Assembly (NCBI RefSeq): GCF_004120195.1 | Contig: NZ_SCHN01000008.1 | Coordinates: 401,810-465,809 of the forward strand | Direction of reading: 5' to 3' | DNA length: 64,000 nucleotides | From: Enterovibrio baiacu | GTDB lineage: Bacteria; Pseudomonadota; Gammaproteobacteria; Enterobacterales; Vibrionaceae | Part shown: piece by piece, positions 61,758 to 64,000 of the stretch | Numbering within the stretch: the stretch's first letter is position 1 | How the letters are laid out: each line of letters begins with the position of its first letter | The notes under the pieces: generated by a model | What the model saw: the letters and a program-made list of their open reading frames with translations, nothing else | Databases searched by the model: none | What the model was told of the DNA's origin: nothing | Program-made: the position numbers and the translations under genes

Positions 61758-63782
61758 TTATTCAACAACGATGTCGCCATCTACTTCATACTCGATGTCG
61801 AGTTGAGATGCGCGCAAGGTGAAAGGTTGAATACACATTTGGCCGCTTGCTTGCCAAACTGCCCCTAATGCGGAAGGTTGAACGTCAATGCCGTCACAAA
61901 CCACAGAGAAGGCAGGATCTTCGGGCAGGCGGTCTGGATTCCACGAATTATCATTGAAATAACAACTTTGGTTGGCCCAACGATTGGTCGGGAACACACC
62001 GTCTTCAAACAAAGTAGCAGTGCCATCTTGGTTGAGATCTATCATTGTCATGAACTCATCGCGAACGCCGACGAGCTCTATGAGTTCTGCTTGATATCTT
62101 TGTATCTCAGCGCGGTAAAACTCTTCATTCTCTGGAAAGTTAACGATTTCGTTTTCGTAATACGCAATTTGGTTTTCATGGTTGAACACCATCGAGTCAA
62201 TTTGGCTTTCGACGGCGAGCTTATCATTCTGATAGGCGGTATTGAGCATGCCCGCAACCCAGCGCTGTTCTACTTCGTCCCAGCGATATTGCGTGCTTTG
62301 TTGTCTTTCCCCGCCGAGTTCTAGGTCGGTACAATTGGCATCGGCACTTGATGCTTTTAGGCCTTCTGCAACGGCAATTTTCTCTAAGGTTGCGTTAAGG
62401 TACATGGCCGTTTGAACGGATTGGTTTCCAACACTGGATTCTTCAGAGATGGATTCAATTAAATAACCACGGACTGTGCTGCCATTGACGATGCTTGTTG
62501 GTAAGCCTGAGAGTGAGACATAAGCGTCTCGCCAAAAGCTGTCGGTTCCGCCGTTCTCACTGATGGTCGCAACGGTGATGTTTTCACCAGTGTTTTGGTT
62601 GTATTGATCCGATACATAGTCAATGGAATAGAATGCGTCTTCAGCACTGGTGTCCATTAGGCCGAACTCGAGTACGGCAAAACGGCCTTCCCAAAGGTTG
62701 TCTTCCCAGCCAGTCACCCCAATGACTTTTGAGCCTAAATGAATCCCGTAGTTATCACCTTCTGCGGTGTATTGTTGGCGAAGCACGCCAACAGATGACT
62801 CAACCCAGAAATAGTTTTGTCCATTCAGCCAACCTTCTGAGTGGTAGATATCTTCGACGATTCTAAAATCATCTGGGAAGATGTTTTTAACGTTACCCGC
62901 GTCGTTAACGCGAAGTATGGGTTGAAACGCTGTCGCGAAGTCTTCTGGTTTAAGATCTGAGTGCGAAAAGACACCGGCATTTTGCAGAAACTCGCCAGAC
63001 CAATCTTTATTTGGCTGAAGACCGCCTTTGTAGGTAAGAATGCTCGGTAGGTGCAGACCGACGAGGTTTCCATTCACACCGAGCGTTTCAGCTGCTGTTT
63101 GCACACCGTCTTTTTTAGGGTCCCAATCCAACGCATTGGTATTAAGCAATGCCAATGAGAGCGGTTCGTCAGCTGTCCACGTTGCTTCCATGCCTCGTAA
63201 TTTGAGGTTATGTGTACCGCCTGACAATGTAACGTGGCTGACGCTGGTTTCTTGGAGTTGGCTCTGGCTGTCAAAGAAGCGCGCTTCGACACGGTATTTA
63301 CCTGGCACAAGGCTAAGGTTTGCGCGTGACTCGGTTGGTGTGAGGGTCACTTGTGTGGCGTACTGACCTTTGAGTAAATCTTGGTTAAGGTCATCGCAAA
63401 ACATGCGCTTACCGTTAATGGTGAATTCACCATCGAAGTTGTCTTCAGACGTGCACTCTTCCTGTTGTTCAAACACCGTATCGATGTCAGCAAGACTGCC
63501 TATTATCTCCGTGTCGAAAAAATGCACTTCTATGCTGGTGGAATCGCCAATCCAAGCGGCATTAATGTCCGGTTGTGGGAACTTAACGCCAATAGAAATC
63601 GACGCTGTGGCTGCGACGGTTGATGCGCTATCGCTATCAACGGCACCGTTGGTTACATCGTCGACGACGGCGTTTTCTACTGTATTAGCAGCTTGTTCGG
63701 TGCTGCTTTCTGAACCACAGCCCGTGAGTGCAAGAGATGCTAAGACCACGGCTGCAATGGGGTTGAGTTTGTAGTGCTTCAT
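61758..63782 (-). CDS. Large lipoprotein of unknown function
   Basis: A 674-aa lipoprotein with lipobox A-L-T-G-C near residues 18-22. The N-terminal part is acidic and low in complexity. An Ig-like segment follows (LVPGKYRVEARFFDSQSQLQ then VTLSGGTHNLKLRG), resembling the N-terminal architecture of the FG-GAP lipoprotein at 30860. The remainder contains several Cys pairs and a DLNQDGTATLF calcium-loop-like motif (about residue 585). No named family is recognised. It stands between the protease and an Ig-like protein gene, possibly in one operon. Confidence 0.7.
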   Translation of the reverse strand: MKHYKLNPIAAVVLASLALTGCGSESSTEQAANTVENAVVDDVTNGAVDSDSASTVAATASISIGVKFPQPDINAAWIGDSTSIEVHFFDTEIIGSLADIDTVFEQQEECTSEDNFDGEFTINGKRMFCDDLNQDLLKGQYATQVTLTPTESRANLSLVPGKYRVEARFFDSQSQLQETSVSHVTLSGGTHNLKLRGMEATWTADEPLSLALLNTNALDWDPKKDGVQTAAETLGVNGNLVGLHLPSILTYKGGLQPNKDWSGEFLQNAGVFSHSDLKPEDFATAFQPILRVNDAGNVKNIFPDDFRIVEDIYHSEGWLNGQNYFWVESSVGVLRQQYTAEGDNYGIHLGSKVIGVTGWEDNLWEGRFAVLEFGLMDTSAEDAFYSIDYVSDQYNQNTGENITVATISENGGTDSFWRDAYVSLSGLPTSIVNGSTVRGYLIESISEESSVGNQSVQTAMYLNATLEKIAVAEGLKASSADANCTDLELGGERQQSTQYRWDEVEQRWVAGMLNTAYQNDKLAVESQIDSMVFNHENQIAYYENEIVNFPENEEFYRAEIQRYQAELIELVGVRDEFMTMIDLNQDGTATLFEDGVFPTNRWANQSCYFNDNSWNPDRLPEDPAFSVVCDGIDVQPSALGAVWQASGQMCIQPFTLRASQLDIEYEVDGDIVVE

Positions 63783-63803
63783 GTATTCAATTCCTTTTGA
63801 AAA

Positions 63804-64000
63804 TTATTCGATTTCGACGCCGATGTTGCCGCTTTGCTCGGTGATGCTAAAACTGACTGACTGTGATGCTGTTTGACCGAGCTCGTCTGTGACTGTCGCG
63901 GTCGCTTGGTAACTGCCAGCGCCTAATAGCCCTTCTTGAATCAACAAGGTGTTACCCAGCGATTCAAGTTGAAGACCTGTATCGGTTTCCCATGTGATTG
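63804..64000 (-). CDS. C-terminal part of an Ig-like/PKD-type protein (partial)
   Basis: The window ends inside this minus-strand gene. The visible 65 codons read ITWETDTGLQLESLGNT through AGSYQATATVTDELGQTA to a stop at 63804. Alternating strands, with YQATATVTDELGQ as the typical end strand of a PKD or bacterial Ig-like module, suggest a surface or periplasmic beta-sandwich domain. It is followed by the 674-aa lipoprotein after 21 bases, so they are likely in the same transcript. Confidence 0.6.
   Translation of the reverse strand, partial: ITWETDTGLQLESLGNTLLIQEGLLGAGSYQATATVTDELGQTASQSVSFSITEQSGNIGVEIE

Overview
The window looks like a chromosomal segment of a marine gammaproteobacterium, most probably of the family Vibrionaceae. 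The evidence is the gene order at the left. An Rjg-type MBL-fold nuclease is followed by a divergent yjbEFGH (wbfB-E) block and then by an ops element and wza. This matches the capsule/O-antigen loci of Vibrio, where rjg is the conserved flank. An IS5-family remnant and Vibrio-like dispersed repeats fit the same picture. The genus cannot be fixed from the sequence alone.

Region 1 (about 0.6-30 kb) is a Wzx/Wzy-dependent capsular or exopolysaccharide locus. On the minus strand are yjbE, yjbF, yjbG and yjbH. On the plus strand, behind an RfaH-type ops site at 7755, are wza, a four-helix-bundle gene, wzb and wzc. An internally deleted IS5 element follows. Next comes an AT-rich, probably acquired block with wzx, a CapA-like protein, a TupA-like ATP-grasp ligase, a TTG-started EpsG-like polymerase and two glycosyltransferases. 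The sugar-nucleotide genes gmd, fcl, gmm, manC, a WecG/TagA-type transferase, manB, ugd, galU and wecA close the locus. Together they could make GDP-mannose, GDP-fucose and UDP-glucuronate, start repeat units on undecaprenyl phosphate, flip, polymerise and export them. They may also add amino acids to the glycan.

Region 2 (30-36 kb) holds a JAMM-fold protein, a large FG-GAP lipoprotein and a secreted lipase-like protein translationally coupled to a lipoprotein.

Region 3 (36-48 kb) is an accessory island. It contains an orphan type VI secretion cluster (hcp, vgrG, DUF4123 adaptor, PAAR protein, a lipase effector, a Tli4-like immunity protein and two unknown small genes). Divergent from it are three overlapping genes, one of them Rap1a/Tai-like. 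They are followed by a prokaryotic viperin (radical-SAM antiviral enzyme) with a small basic partner gene. The viperin start codon is preceded directly by a perfect hairpin covering most of its Shine-Dalgarno sequence. The island lies between an intact DUF429 gene and a decayed C-terminal copy of the same family.

Region 4 (48-54 kb) has small exported proteins, a CHASE2 / small protein / M48 lipoprotein operon and two paralogous mini zinc-ribbon proteins. One of these is only 54 aa and lies next to a palindromic promoter-like site.

Region 5 (54.7-59 kb) has galE, a VanZ-like gene and second copies of ugd and wecA. Region 6 (59-64 kb) has an S8 protease with a CFI-box C-terminus, a large lipoprotein and the end of an Ig-like protein running off the window.

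A striking overlay is the repeat content. Heptamer and nonamer tandem arrays and mosaic GA-rich modules sit in many intergenic gaps of the shared (non-variable) genes. They are not seen in the AT-rich variable block. One nonamer array has entered the wza coding sequence in frame. A second repeat family, MITE-like, sits between yjbE and yjbF, and one of its ends forms the last codons of the S8 protease.
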